Source of the DNA: Clostridiales bacterium
Lineage (GTDB): Bacteria > Bacillota > Clostridia > Oscillospirales > Oscillospiraceae
Direction of reading: 5' to 3'
Assembly: GCA_004553495.1 (NCBI GenBank)
Contig: SFLE01000020.1
Coordinates: 1-32,519 of the forward strand
Length of the DNA stretch: 32,519 nt
Shown: positions 7,298 to 15,761 of the stretch, one piece after another
Layout of the letters: each line of letters starts with the position of its first letter
How positions within the stretch are numbered: position 1 is the first letter of the stretch
The notes under the pieces: generated by a model
Told to the model about the DNA's origin: nothing
Database searches by the model: none
The model's input: the letters and a program-made list of their open reading frames with translations, nothing else
Translations under genes and position numbers: made by a program

Positions 7298-9067
7298 TCA
7301 GTCGAATTTCGGCTGCTTTTCGTAATCTGTATACTCGCGGTCGAACTTCTTCTCCTCGGGCAGCAGATCGAGACCGATGGTGCCGCCGGGGTTCATGTTG
7401 TACTTCGGGTCAAAGTAGTTTTTGAGCACCTTGAACACGCCGTATTCCTTCTCGCCGATGTAGCCCTCAAGCCACGGCGCGAACATCTTGCCGATGCCGT
7501 GATGATGGCTTATGGATGCGCCTGAGCGCTGGATGGCATCGAGGATGGTGGTATGGTATGCCTTGAACGCCTTCTCGTCCTGCATCTTTGTGAGGAAGAT
7601 GAAGTAGAGGTTTGCGCCCTGCGGGTAGCAGTGGGACATATGAGTGGTCACAACGGTGTTCGGCAGAGCATGGCAGACCTTGCGCACATCAAGGTGCACC
7701 TGCTCCATATTAGACCAGTTGACGGTACATTCGAGGGTGTCGGTTGTGATGCCGAAGTCCATGAGCGTATCGCGCAGATACGGGTCGTTGAAGCGTCCTT
7801 TCTCCCAGCTTTTGGTGACATAGCCGGTCAGGGGCAGACCGCCGTGGGCGCGGGCGATCTTTGAGATATTCTTTGCGACATTCTTGGAATAGCCCTTTTC
7901 GCCGTCGGTGAAGCCGAGGAAAAGGCAGCGCTCCATGTCCTTATATCCGAGCTTATCGAGCAGCGGGTAAAGCGGAGTGTCGTCAACATTATAGAGTCTG
8001 AGCATCATGCTCGTCTCTTCCTGGTCGGACAGGCGGAACACGGAGGAGTAGCCGCACTCGTGCTGCATCATCTCGCGGGCAGCCTTCATTGCCTCGTCCC
8101 ATGTCTTGAAAATGTAAGAAAATCTCTTGCGGTTTTCGGGCATCCAGCGGAAGATCTTGAGCGTGACCTCGGTGAGGACGCCGAAGGTGCCCTCGGAGCC
8201 CATCATTATCTGATTAAGGTCGGGACCGCATGCCTCGCGGGGATAGTGGCTAGTCTGAATGCTGCCGATGGGGGTGGCGTACTTCTGACTGAGCACTATA
8301 TCCGCAATGCAGCCATAGTAGGTGCTGTTCTGACCGGCGCCACGCGTTACCGTCCAGCCGCCGACAGAGGAATACTCAAAGCTCTGCGGGAAGTGACCGC
8401 AGGTGTACTGGCGCTTTGCGCCGAACAGCTCGGGAGCGTTCTGAAGGGTCTTTTCAAGGTCGGGGCCGGACATACCGGCCTGAACGGTGATGGTTTGGTC
8501 GATCTCGTTAAAGGAGAGCACCTTGTTAAAGCGCTTTCTCATGTCGAGCGAAATGCCGCCCTTTATGGGCTCAACGCCGCGCGTTACGGAGCTGCCGCCG
8601 CCATAGACATACAGGGGAATGTCATGCTCGGTGGAATATGCAACAATCTTCTCTACCTGCTCGGTGGTGTCGGGATAGAGAACAACATCGGGAACGGAGT
8701 CGATGACCTTATGGCGCAGACGGAGAATGTCATACGCTGTGAAGCCGTATGCAACGGCAAGACGGTCGTAGTCGGAAACGGAGAAGCCCTCTTCTCCGAC
8801 TATCGCCTTGAGCGCATCAAGATGCTCCTGCGCGAGCTTAACGGGATGGTCGGACAGATCGACCTTATCAAAGCCTATATCGTCGGAGTACTCCTTGAAG
8901 TCATCGTCGGTGAGCTTAAAGACTTCCTTCATCATCTTGTAAAGCGATTCCTTGGGGAACTTGAAAAACTCGGGATCGCCCCAGCGGAAGATGGAGCGGT
9001 AGCTGTCCTTGGGAGCGGGGGTTTCTACCCATTTGGGCTCGAAGCCCTCGTACTTCTTATGGCTCAT
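7298..9067 (-). CDS. FAD-linked oxidase of the alkyldihydroxyacetonephosphate synthase-like family
   Basis: This 589-residue flavoprotein has the VAO/PCMH-type FAD-binding fold. The PP-loop YVYGGGSSVTRG sits at about 152-163, with an FAD-binding stretch PDLNQIMMGSEGTFGVLTEV further on. A C-terminal substrate domain ends with SISHHHGIGK at about 515-525. The His triplet in that position is the signature of alkyl-DHAP synthase (AGPS), the enzyme that makes the ether bond of ether lipids. Related bacterial flavoproteins oxidise 2-hydroxy acids, so the reaction is not settled. It is the last gene of a five-gene minus-strand operon. Its ATG overlaps the stop of the FGGY kinase (TGATG), implying coupled translation. 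The neighbours point to glycerol-phosphate or DHAP chemistry. Family assignment is strong, substrate uncertain. Confidence 0.85.
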   Translation of the reverse strand: MSHKKYEGFEPKWVETPAPKDSYRSIFRWGDPEFFKFPKESLYKMMKEVFKLTDDDFKEYSDDIGFDKVDLSDHPVKLAQEHLDALKAIVGEEGFSVSDYDRLAVAYGFTAYDILRLRHKVIDSVPDVVLYPDTTEQVEKIVAYSTEHDIPLYVYGGGSSVTRGVEPIKGGISLDMRKRFNKVLSFNEIDQTITVQAGMSGPDLEKTLQNAPELFGAKRQYTCGHFPQSFEYSSVGGWTVTRGAGQNSTYYGCIADIVLSQKYATPIGSIQTSHYPREACGPDLNQIMMGSEGTFGVLTEVTLKIFRWMPENRKRFSYIFKTWDEAMKAAREMMQHECGYSSVFRLSDQEETSMMLRLYNVDDTPLYPLLDKLGYKDMERCLFLGFTDGEKGYSKNVAKNISKIARAHGGLPLTGYVTKSWEKGRFNDPYLRDTLMDFGITTDTLECTVNWSNMEQVHLDVRKVCHALPNTVVTTHMSHCYPQGANLYFIFLTKMQDEKAFKAYHTTILDAIQRSGASISHHHGIGKMFAPWLEGYIGEKEYGVFKVLKNYFDPKYNMNPGGTIGLDLLPEEKKFDREYTDYEKQPKFD

Positions 9068-10623
9068 CAGATCATATTCCTTTCTTTGAGGTTGTTCATC
9101 GTTGCGTACAGGGGTCTTACATTCTTATAGATCTTGCGGTAGACCTTATTGTACATATTCATGTAAACTTCGTGATTCTTGGGATCGGGCGTGAACACAT
9201 CCTTCTCGTGGACCATGCTCTTTATCGCCGCATCAAAGCTGTCGAACTCGCCCTTTGCGACAAATGCGACCATGGCTGCGCCCAGCGAGCACGCCTCGTG
9301 CGTGTGGATGCGCTTTACCGGCAGTCCGAAGGTGTCGGCAAGGATCTGGCAGGCAAGGTCGCTCTTTGAGCCGCCGCCGCCGACATACAGCTCGGTTATA
9401 TGCTTTTTGCCGCGCTTTTCCATGCTCTTCATGGACATATACAGCTCAAGGCAGATGCCCTCGATTATCGCGCGGTAGATGTGATATTTCGTGTGGTAGT
9501 CGGAAAAACCGATTATCGCGCCGTAGGAATCGGGCTTGAGGACATCGGGAGTCCAGTAGGGCTGGAGCATAAGTCCCTGACAGCCGGCAGGTACGGCGGC
9601 TGCTTTCTTGTTGAGGATCTCCTCGGGCGATACGCCGAGCTTTTCAGCCTCTTCCTTATCCTTGTCGCCGAATTCCTTTATAAACCAGTTCAGCATCCAG
9701 AAGCCGCGGAACACCTGGATCTCTGGGTTCCACGCCTTGTTTATAACTGCGGGGTAGGACGGCAGGAACGCCTGCGGCTCGAAATACTTTTCCGAGTACA
9801 TCTCTATAGTAGAGCTCGTGCCGAACGAGATGGATGCCTTCTCCGGACTTGCAACGGAAAGGCCAAGTGTTTCGCACGCCTTGTCAGCGCCCGTTGCGAT
9901 AAGCGGCAGACCCTCGGGCGCGCCGGAGAGCTCCGCTGCTTCCTTCGTTATGTAGCCGAGCACCTCGCCGGAGGGGATAAGCTCGTACAGTCTGTCCTGC
10001 GGAACATCGAAGAAGCAGCGGGTCAGATCGTTTTCCTTCATCCAGCGCTTTTTCTTGTAGTCCATGGGGATGTGTGCGATCGTATTTGCCGGAGTGTCGG
10101 CAAGTCTGCCGGTCATGCGGTAGTTAAGGTACGCGGGCAGGCAGACTATCTTCTTCGTGCGCTCCCAGACCTTGGGTTGCTTCTGGCGCACCCAGTTGAC
10201 CTTCGAGGTGCGGTAAGCGATCTTTGTGCCCTTGCCCATTCCGATAAGCTCGAACAGAGCCTCCTTCCACAGGGGGAAGGGGTCGTCAAAAACGCACTTG
10301 CGCGCATCGAGCCAGTGGATTATATCGCGCGTGGGCTTGTAGTTCTCATCGAGGAAAACGAGGGTATCGCGGATAACGGTGACTGCACAGGCAATAATGT
10401 CGGGCACCTTGTCGGCGTTTCTTGCCATGAGCGCCTTGCTCGCAGTGCACATACTTTCAAAATAGAAGTCGGTTTTCTGCTCTGCCCAGCCCGGACGCTG
10501 CCGGAAATATGGCTCGGCATACTTGACCTGCTCCTTATCGACGATATTACCCCGCTTATCAACGAGGATGGCTCTCGTGCTCTGGGTCCCTACATCGTAG
10601 GTCAGGATGAGTGGGTTATTCAT
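9067..10623 (-). CDS. FGGY-family carbohydrate/polyol kinase (glycerol-kinase-like)
   Basis: This is a 518-residue ASKHA-fold sugar kinase. The N-terminal phosphate motif DVGTQSTRA lies at about 10-18, the second phosphate motif FGTSSTIEM near 267-275, and the adenosine motif GGGGSKSDLACQILADTFG near 412-430. FGGY kinases phosphorylate glycerol, xylulose, gluconate and similar compounds using ATP in the cytoplasm. Residue patterns do not fix the substrate, but the GlpA-like partner in the same operon makes glycerol or a related polyol the best guess. Its ATG overlaps the stop of the DUF1667 gene by four bases (ATGA), and its own stop overlaps the next gene. The length is usual for the family. 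Confidence 0.88.
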   Translation of the reverse strand: MNNPLILTYDVGTQSTRAILVDKRGNIVDKEQVKYAEPYFRQRPGWAEQKTDFYFESMCTASKALMARNADKVPDIIACAVTVIRDTLVFLDENYKPTRDIIHWLDARKCVFDDPFPLWKEALFELIGMGKGTKIAYRTSKVNWVRQKQPKVWERTKKIVCLPAYLNYRMTGRLADTPANTIAHIPMDYKKKRWMKENDLTRCFFDVPQDRLYELIPSGEVLGYITKEAAELSGAPEGLPLIATGADKACETLGLSVASPEKASISFGTSSTIEMYSEKYFEPQAFLPSYPAVINKAWNPEIQVFRGFWMLNWFIKEFGDKDKEEAEKLGVSPEEILNKKAAAVPAGCQGLMLQPYWTPDVLKPDSYGAIIGFSDYHTKYHIYRAIIEGICLELYMSMKSMEKRGKKHITELYVGGGGSKSDLACQILADTFGLPVKRIHTHEACSLGAAMVAFVAKGEFDSFDAAIKSMVHEKDVFTPDPKNHEVYMNMYNKVYRKIYKNVRPLYATMNNLKERNMI

Positions 10624-11006
10624 TTTGCTCCCTCCGATACGGCATTTATATTCTGTTTTAATAAATCGCTTGTTGATATTACATCGACGCCGAGACCGAG
10701 CACATTCTCGATAACGACATCTCCCCTGCCGATACGCTCCCTGAGCGTTACGGCATTTATCTCGCGCATAACATCGAATATTTTTTCTTTGGGAATATCG
10801 TCGGACACTCTTACGGGCAGTACAGGACAGCCGGCGAACACGGTCTTAACGGTTGAGCATATGGTGCGTTTTGGCGCTGTCATCTCGCTTATGGCAAACG
10901 CCTTGCCGCGCGGGCAGGTGTTACCGGTGACGATATACTCGCCGTCCTTTTCCTCGACCGTAAGCCGGCAGCCTCGGGGACAGCCGATGCACACGAGCTG
11001 CTTCAT
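10620..11006 (-). CDS. DUF1667 protein, small cysteine-rich redox protein
   Basis: This 128-residue protein carries CxxCPRGC at residues 6-13 and CPRG at 31-34, a four-cysteine set (6, 9, 13, 31) likely to bind an Fe-S cluster or metal. This pattern defines DUF1667. The family is regularly found next to a GlpA-like dehydrogenase and an NAD(P)/FAD oxidoreductase in Firmicutes, and it is thought to form the small subunit of a three-part glycerol-3-phosphate-oxidising complex, comparable in role to GlpC. Here the gene overlaps both neighbours by four bases (ATGA at both junctions), consistent with fixed stoichiometry. The electron-transfer role is inference from context and the cysteines. Confidence 0.85.
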   Translation of the reverse strand: MKQLVCIGCPRGCRLTVEEKDGEYIVTGNTCPRGKAFAISEMTAPKRTICSTVKTVFAGCPVLPVRVSDDIPKEKIFDVMREINAVTLRERIGRGDVVIENVLGLGVDVISTSDLLKQNINAVSEGAK

Positions 11007-12256
11007 TTTACCACCTCTATCTCAAAACGGACATCGCTGTTTTCGTCAATTCCGAACTTTGTCATATCCAGTGTGAGCTGCTGCATCTCGGGCGGACGCA
11101 GGAACGGATATGTCTTTTTCCATACCTCTTCCCCGCTGACTTTAAGGCGCAGCGTGCTCTTATCAACGACCTTTTTCGAGCGAAAGTAAAACACCGCTTT
11201 GGAGTTATCCGCGTTCAGGTCGAGCTGCTGCGGAACGAGGTACAAAAACTCATCGCCTATGTTTATATCTACCCTATTTTGTTCGGCAGCGCAATATGCG
11301 GCGGCGTTTCTGCCCGCCTCCTCGCCGGATTCGGACACGAAATCGACAAGGTCGTTTACATGCAGCGCGTTGCCGCAGGAGAATATGCCGGGTACTTTTG
11401 TCATGAGCTGTGCATCGCACACGGGTCCGCCGGTGTGACGGTCAAGCTCAACGCCGAGGCTTTGGGCGAGCTCGTTTTCGGGAATGAGTCCGACGGAAAC
11501 GATGAGTGCATCGCACTCTATCCTCTCGGCGGTCTCCGGTATCGGCTTATAGCTTTCATCGACCGCGCACACCTCTACGGCTTCGAGCCTGTCATTGCCG
11601 AACACGCGCGTTACGGTGTGGCTGAGGTGGAGCGGTATATCATAATCGGTAAGGCACTGGTGGATGTTTCGGGTAAGTCCCGAGGGAGTGGGATTTATCT
11701 CGTAAACTCCGAGCACCTGCGCGCCCTCGAGCGTTAAGCGGCGCGCCATTATAAGTCCTATATCGCCGCTGCCGAGTATAACGCACTTTTTCGTCGGCAT
11801 AACGCCGAGCCGGTTGGTGAAATGCTGCGCGGTTCCGGCGGTGAAAACGCCTGCCGGACGCGTTCCGTGGATAAACACCTGCTTTGCGCTTCTCTCTCGG
11901 CAGCCGGTGGCAAGCACAAGGCTTTTGCCGGTCACCGTTTTTAGTCCATCGCGCGATACAAGCGTTACGGCAAAACCCTCGTCCGTTTTTTCGGCGCGGG
12001 TGACAAATGTTTGACACTGCACCTGTATATCAGTCTGAGCGATCTTATCCATGAACCTCTCGACATACTCAGGTCCGGCAAGACGCTCTCCGAAGCGGCG
12101 CAGTCCAAACCCATCGTGAATGCACTGCTTGAGCATACCGCCGAGGCGCTCCTCTCGCTCAACGATGAGCACTCTTGCCCCGTTTTCGTCCGCCTCTGCC
12201 GCGGCTGCAAGTCCGGCAGGTCCGCCGCCGATAACTATTACATCTACATCAGTCAT
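11003..12256 (-). CDS. NAD(P)/FAD-dependent oxidoreductase, GlpB-like partner
   Basis: This 417-residue two-dinucleotide-fold flavoprotein has an N-terminal FAD motif (VIGGGPAGLAAA at about 8-19) and a second dinucleotide motif (ILGSGDIGLIMARR) near 158-171. GCRERSAKQVFIHGTRPAG and a later GIFSCGNALHVNDLVDFV segment are typical of the nitrite-reductase/thioredoxin-reductase-like class found with DUF1667. A C-terminal beta-rich tail of about 90 residues follows. It most likely passes electrons between the GlpA-like dehydrogenase and NAD(P) or another carrier. It overlaps the upstream gene by eight bases and the downstream gene by four, in a single operon. Family confidence is high, and the partner role comes from context. 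Confidence 0.85.
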   Translation of the reverse strand: MTDVDVIVIGGGPAGLAAAAEADENGARVLIVEREERLGGMLKQCIHDGFGLRRFGERLAGPEYVERFMDKIAQTDIQVQCQTFVTRAEKTDEGFAVTLVSRDGLKTVTGKSLVLATGCRERSAKQVFIHGTRPAGVFTAGTAQHFTNRLGVMPTKKCVILGSGDIGLIMARRLTLEGAQVLGVYEINPTPSGLTRNIHQCLTDYDIPLHLSHTVTRVFGNDRLEAVEVCAVDESYKPIPETAERIECDALIVSVGLIPENELAQSLGVELDRHTGGPVCDAQLMTKVPGIFSCGNALHVNDLVDFVSESGEEAGRNAAAYCAAEQNRVDINIGDEFLYLVPQQLDLNADNSKAVFYFRSKKVVDKSTLRLKVSGEEVWKKTYPFLRPPEMQQLTLDMTKFGIDENSDVRFEIEVVK

Positions 12257-13961
12257 TTTCGCGGCTCCCCTTCTTGCTTTTAAATACTATGGGCGACTGC
12301 TCAGAGCTTTTTCTGACCTCCGTCAGCTCAACGCCGAGATATTCGGCGATTATCTGCGTAACGAGCGGCGAGCAGAACCCGCCCTGACACCTGCCCATGC
12401 CGGGTCGAACGCGCTTTTTAACTCCGTCGACCGTCGGCACGCACACGCTGCTGCGCAGTGCGTCGAGGATCTCGCCGCGGCTTACCTCCTCGCAGCGGCA
12501 CACGATAACGCCGTAGTCGGGATTTTCCTTTATAAGCTGCGCGCGCTGTTCATCGTCCATCGCGGCAAGGTGCGGCGGTGCATGGCGAATGGGGTCAAAG
12601 CCCTCGTTTTTCTCCGCGCCGAGCTTTTGCGCCATATACCGGGCTACATCCTCAGCCACCGCCGGAGCGGTAGTGAGTCCGGGAGACTGTATGCCCGCTA
12701 CATGGAATATATTTTTTGTTTTTCTGCCGGTCTCAATTATGAAGTCCTCTTCGTATGTAGGCGCGCGAACGCCGGTGAAGTAGGTTATTATATCGCGCTC
12801 GGTGAGGTTCGGCATCGTTATTTTCTGCTTTGCGAAAACGCGCTCGATGCTGTCGGGACCAGTCGCCGTGTTCTCCCGCTCGGGCGTTTCCACCGCATCA
12901 GGACCGATGAGCAGATTATCGTGCGCCGTGTGCAGAATGCCGCCGCCCTTTGTATGCGTATGTCCCGGGGTCTGGGCTCCGACTACGGACGCGATGGTGT
13001 TAAATCGCGCGCCGGTCTTTTTATCGAGAATGGAGTTTGTTCCGCGTCGGGGATGGATGCTGAAAAACCTGTCCTGCGCCATCTGCGCGACGACATCGGC
13101 GTAAACTCCCGCACAGTTTATGACCTGCTTGGGGTACACCGTGCCTCTGTTTGTGTAAACCGCTTTTATCTCGCCGTTTTCGACCTTCATGCCCGTAACG
13201 GCGGTGTTAAGCGAGATCTTTGCTCCGTTATCTACGGCGTTTTCGGCATAGCCGATAACGAGGTTATACGGGCTGACGCTGCCCGAGGACGGATTTGAGA
13301 TTGCAAACGCGACATCCTTGGATATTTCGGGCTCCTGCTTTCTTATCTCATCGCCCAAAACGATGCGCGTGTCCTCAATGCCGTCAACATTTCTGCGCCA
13401 CTGCGCATACAGCCACACAAAAGGCAGCCAGCTTTTATGCGTAAAGCAGGCATACTGACCGGTGCGCATAAAGGGCACATCAAGCTCGCGGCAGACATCG
13501 CCGTACATATGATTTGCCCTTCTTATATATTTATGCTTGAGCGTTCCCTTGGAAAGGTCAACGCCGGGGTGCACCTCGCCGTCGTTTCTGCCGGAGGCTC
13601 CGAGGGCAAGATCCGCTTCCTTTTCGAGCACCAGAATGCTCAGCTTATAGCGCGCAAGCTCGCGGGCGATAGAGCAGCCGGATATGCCGCCGCCGATTAT
13701 GAGCACATCACACTTTTCGCCGTCAAGAGCGTCATCCTGCACCGACGGTATATGCATCTTCTCAGGCACGGCGTTTTTGAGCACGATGTCGTTAACGACA
13801 TGGGTGCTCGAATGCGGCGTTGCAGCCGTCATTCCGGCATCGACTATGTCGTTCCAATCCTCCAGCTCGCCGCTGAGGACGATGCAGCCGTCTTTGAGCT
13901 CCGCCGTTACCCTGCCGTCGAATTTTTTGTTTAGCTTTCTGTTGATGTCATTTATGTTCAC
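12249..13961 (-). CDS. GlpA-like FAD-dependent glycerol-3-phosphate dehydrogenase with N-terminal BON domain and C-terminal [2Fe-2S] domain
   Basis: First gene of the operon, about 570 residues. Residues about 5-70 look like a BON domain (NDINRKLNKKF, then DGCIVLSGELEDWNDI and a closing VVNDIVL strand). The FAD motif IIGGGISGCSIARELA lies near 87-103 and starts a DAO/GlpA dehydrogenase domain to about 440. A BFD-like [2Fe-2S] domain follows, with CRC near 487-489 and CQGGFC near 523-528. The enzyme should oxidise glycerol-3-phosphate, or a close relative, to DHAP. Start: a GTG at 13979 is in frame but would leave almost no leader after the promoter at 13997-14024. The GTG at 13961 has GAGGA seven bases upstream and is preferred. 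The BON fusion is unusual for GlpA. Confidence 0.85.
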   Translation of the reverse strand: MNINDINRKLNKKFDGRVTAELKDGCIVLSGELEDWNDIVDAGMTAATPHSSTHVVNDIVLKNAVPEKMHIPSVQDDALDGEKCDVLIIGGGISGCSIARELARYKLSILVLEKEADLALGASGRNDGEVHPGVDLSKGTLKHKYIRRANHMYGDVCRELDVPFMRTGQYACFTHKSWLPFVWLYAQWRRNVDGIEDTRIVLGDEIRKQEPEISKDVAFAISNPSSGSVSPYNLVIGYAENAVDNGAKISLNTAVTGMKVENGEIKAVYTNRGTVYPKQVINCAGVYADVVAQMAQDRFFSIHPRRGTNSILDKKTGARFNTIASVVGAQTPGHTHTKGGGILHTAHDNLLIGPDAVETPERENTATGPDSIERVFAKQKITMPNLTERDIITYFTGVRAPTYEEDFIIETGRKTKNIFHVAGIQSPGLTTAPAVAEDVARYMAQKLGAEKNEGFDPIRHAPPHLAAMDDEQRAQLIKENPDYGVIVCRCEEVSRGEILDALRSSVCVPTVDGVKKRVRPGMGRCQGGFCSPLVTQIIAEYLGVELTEVRKSSEQSPIVFKSKKGSREND

Positions 13962-13996
13962 GAGAGCATCCTCATACACTGTGTATAGTTTCTTTC

Positions 13997-14024
13997 ATTA
14001 TACCGCATAAAAGCTTTTAGTCAA
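13997..14024 (-). promoter_or_regulatory. Promoter of the GlpA-like/FGGY/AGPS-like operon
   Basis: The minus strand reads TTGACT-N16-TATAAT, placing the RNA start near 13990. A second TTGACG lies ten bases further upstream. It faces away from the glycosyltransferase promoter, so the roughly 160-base gap is a divergent control region. Confidence 0.75.
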
Positions 14025-14075
14025 TAGTCGTCAATTTTTTGACACGCTTCGACCGAGATGGTAACACTTTTGTTG

Positions 14076-14104
14076 TTGAAAATATGGCATCTGTATTGTA
14101 TATT
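14076..14104 (+). promoter_or_regulatory. Promoter of the polysaccharide gene group
   Basis: TTGAAA-N17-TATATT with the RNA start expected near 14111, just upstream of the GAGGTG ribosome binding site at 14122-14127. Confidence 0.6.
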
Positions 14105-14124
14105 AGTTTGTACGGTAAAGTGAG

Positions 14125-15216
14125 GTGTTATATATAAATATTCTTTATTTAATAAATTTCGCTGGAAAGGCTGGGACGGAAAAGTATGTGTCAAACCTGA
14201 TGCACATTCTTTCCGCACGGGGCGAAAAGTGCCATCTTGCGTATAATGTCGCCGGTCAGCTTTCGGAAACGATGAGCGCCGAGGGATACCCATGCTTTCA
14301 GCTTGAAATGGGTACACGCAAGGCGCTTTCGGCTGCAAAAAAGCTTGCGCGGTACTGCCGCGAAAACGAGATCGATGTCATCCATGCCCAGTATCCGATG
14401 GAAAATGTCATAGCGATACTGTCAAAGCTCTTTTATAAGAATGTGAAGGTGGTTTACACTAACCATCTTACCATATATCAGAGCACAAAGTGGAAGATAC
14501 TAAACCGCGTATTCACTCCGTTTGACCACCGGGTAATAGCGGTATGCCGTCAGGGTGCCGACATAATGATTGCAAACGGAGTCAAAAAAAGCCGCATTCA
14601 GGTGGTGTATAACGGCGTTGAGCCCGCCGGTCAGCGAGTGTACGACCGCAGCTTTGCCCGCAGCTTTAATGTTCCGGACGAGACTTTTGTCATGTCCATC
14701 ATGGCACGCTACGCTCCCGAAAAGGGTCTTCCGTTCCTGCTTGCATCACTCGCAAAGGTCCGGCGGAAAACGGACAAGCCGTTTGTCTGCTTCATTGCCG
14801 GTGACGGTGAGGAGTTTGACGATTTTGCCGTAATGTGTACGAACAGCAAAATGAGCGACTGCGTTATCCAGCTCGGATTCCGCCGCGATTCGGACAAAAT
14901 GCTGCGCTCCTCCGACCTGTATCTGAACACAAGCTCCAAAAACGAGGCGATGAGCTTTGCGATACTTGAGGCAATGAATGCCGGTGTTCCGCTTGTGGTC
15001 ACTGATGTCGGCGGAAACCGCGATCTTGCTCAGACTCACACGGTTTGCGGCAAGGTGCTTGATTACGGCGACAGCGACGGCTTTGCCGGCGCGATACTTG
15101 AGCTTATGGAAAACAGAGAGCTGCTGATGCAGTACTCCGACAATGCCATAAAAAAGGTCAGCGAGGAATTTGATCTTAACAAGCTGGCTATAGATGTCTT
15201 TGAGACATACAAATAA
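14125..15216 (+). CDS. Family 4 (GT-B) glycosyltransferase
   Basis: This 363-residue cytoplasmic or membrane-associated enzyme has a GT4 layout. The N-terminal half has ILYLINFAGKAGTEKYV, the glycine-rich acceptor loop common to the family. The C-terminal half has MARYAPEKGLPFLL and the nucleotide-sugar EX7E-type motif NEAMSFAILEAMNAGVPLVVTD, about residues 270-293. It probably adds one sugar to a lipid-linked surface polysaccharide. The DUF4330 and O-antigen-ligase genes follow in the same direction. The start is odd. The only standard codon is GTG at 14125, but it lies inside GAGGTG, the best ribosome binding site. ATA at 14134 sits six bases after that site, exactly where homologues begin (M-x-I-L-Y-L-I-N). 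Confidence 0.88.
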   Translation: MLYINILYLINFAGKAGTEKYVSNLMHILSARGEKCHLAYNVAGQLSETMSAEGYPCFQLEMGTRKALSAAKKLARYCRENEIDVIHAQYPMENVIAILSKLFYKNVKVVYTNHLTIYQSTKWKILNRVFTPFDHRVIAVCRQGADIMIANGVKKSRIQVVYNGVEPAGQRVYDRSFARSFNVPDETFVMSIMARYAPEKGLPFLLASLAKVRRKTDKPFVCFIAGDGEEFDDFAVMCTNSKMSDCVIQLGFRRDSDKMLRSSDLYLNTSSKNEAMSFAILEAMNAGVPLVVTDVGGNRDLAQTHTVCGKVLDYGDSDGFAGAILELMENRELLMQYSDNAIKKVSEEFDLNKLAIDVFETYK

Positions 15217-15234
15217 TTTCACGAGGTAGAAAAC

Positions 15235-15723
15235 ATGATCGACAAAAATGGAAAACTTTTCGGCAAAATCAACATTATCGACCTGCTCATCATTCTCATA
15301 GTAATAGCTGCCGTTGTGTTCTTTGCAACCAAAATGTTCTCCCCTGCTCAGGAAAGCACCAAGGCAGACACTACCAAGGTCGCTATAACCTTCTACGCAG
15401 ACGAGGCACCCATGAATGTCACCGATATGCTCGTTGAGGGCGCACCCTCCTTCGAGGAAACAACCAATGTAGGCTTCGGCAATGTCACTTCCTTCAGCTC
15501 CGAGGAGGCCTACGGCTGGATGAGCGACGCCGAGGGCAACCTCATAAAGGGGCCTCTCGTCGGTTATGAGTATCTGACCGTATCCGTTGAAGTCGACGGC
15601 AGTCTCAATGATAACGGCGTTTACCTCGGCGGCAGACTCTACTGCGTCGGCGCAAACTACACCATGCATTTCGGCAAGGTAATGGTATACGCCAAGATAA
15701 CCAGCATAACCCCTGCGGAGTGA
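15235..15723 (+). CDS. DUF4330 family membrane-anchored protein
   Basis: This 162-residue protein has one N-terminal membrane segment (about 13-33) preceded by KNGKLFGKINIIDLL, the typical start of DUF4330 proteins, and an extracytoplasmic beta-rich domain. The family often sits inside exopolysaccharide gene clusters of Firmicutes and Cyanobacteria, with no proven biochemical role. Here it lies 18 bases after the glycosyltransferase stop and before the polymerase/ligase gene, which fits that pattern. An assembly or export accessory role is inference from neighbours only. Its ATG is preceded by ACGAGG. Confidence 0.8.
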   Translation: MIDKNGKLFGKINIIDLLIILIVIAAVVFFATKMFSPAQESTKADTTKVAITFYADEAPMNVTDMLVEGAPSFEETTNVGFGNVTSFSSEEAYGWMSDAEGNLIKGPLVGYEYLTVSVEVDGSLNDNGVYLGGRLYCVGANYTMHFGKVMVYAKITSITPAE

Positions 15724-15761
15724 TCCATGACTGAGTTTATCACTAAGGGGGTGACGCAAAC

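Noticed and set aside
9400..11076. 558-codon plus-strand frame across the FGGY kinase and DUF1667 genes
   Set aside because: It spans two well-supported minus-strand genes and encodes no recognisable domain.
12120..13298. 392-codon plus-strand frame opposite the GlpA-like gene
   Set aside because: Shadow of a clear FAD/BFD enzyme on the minus strand.
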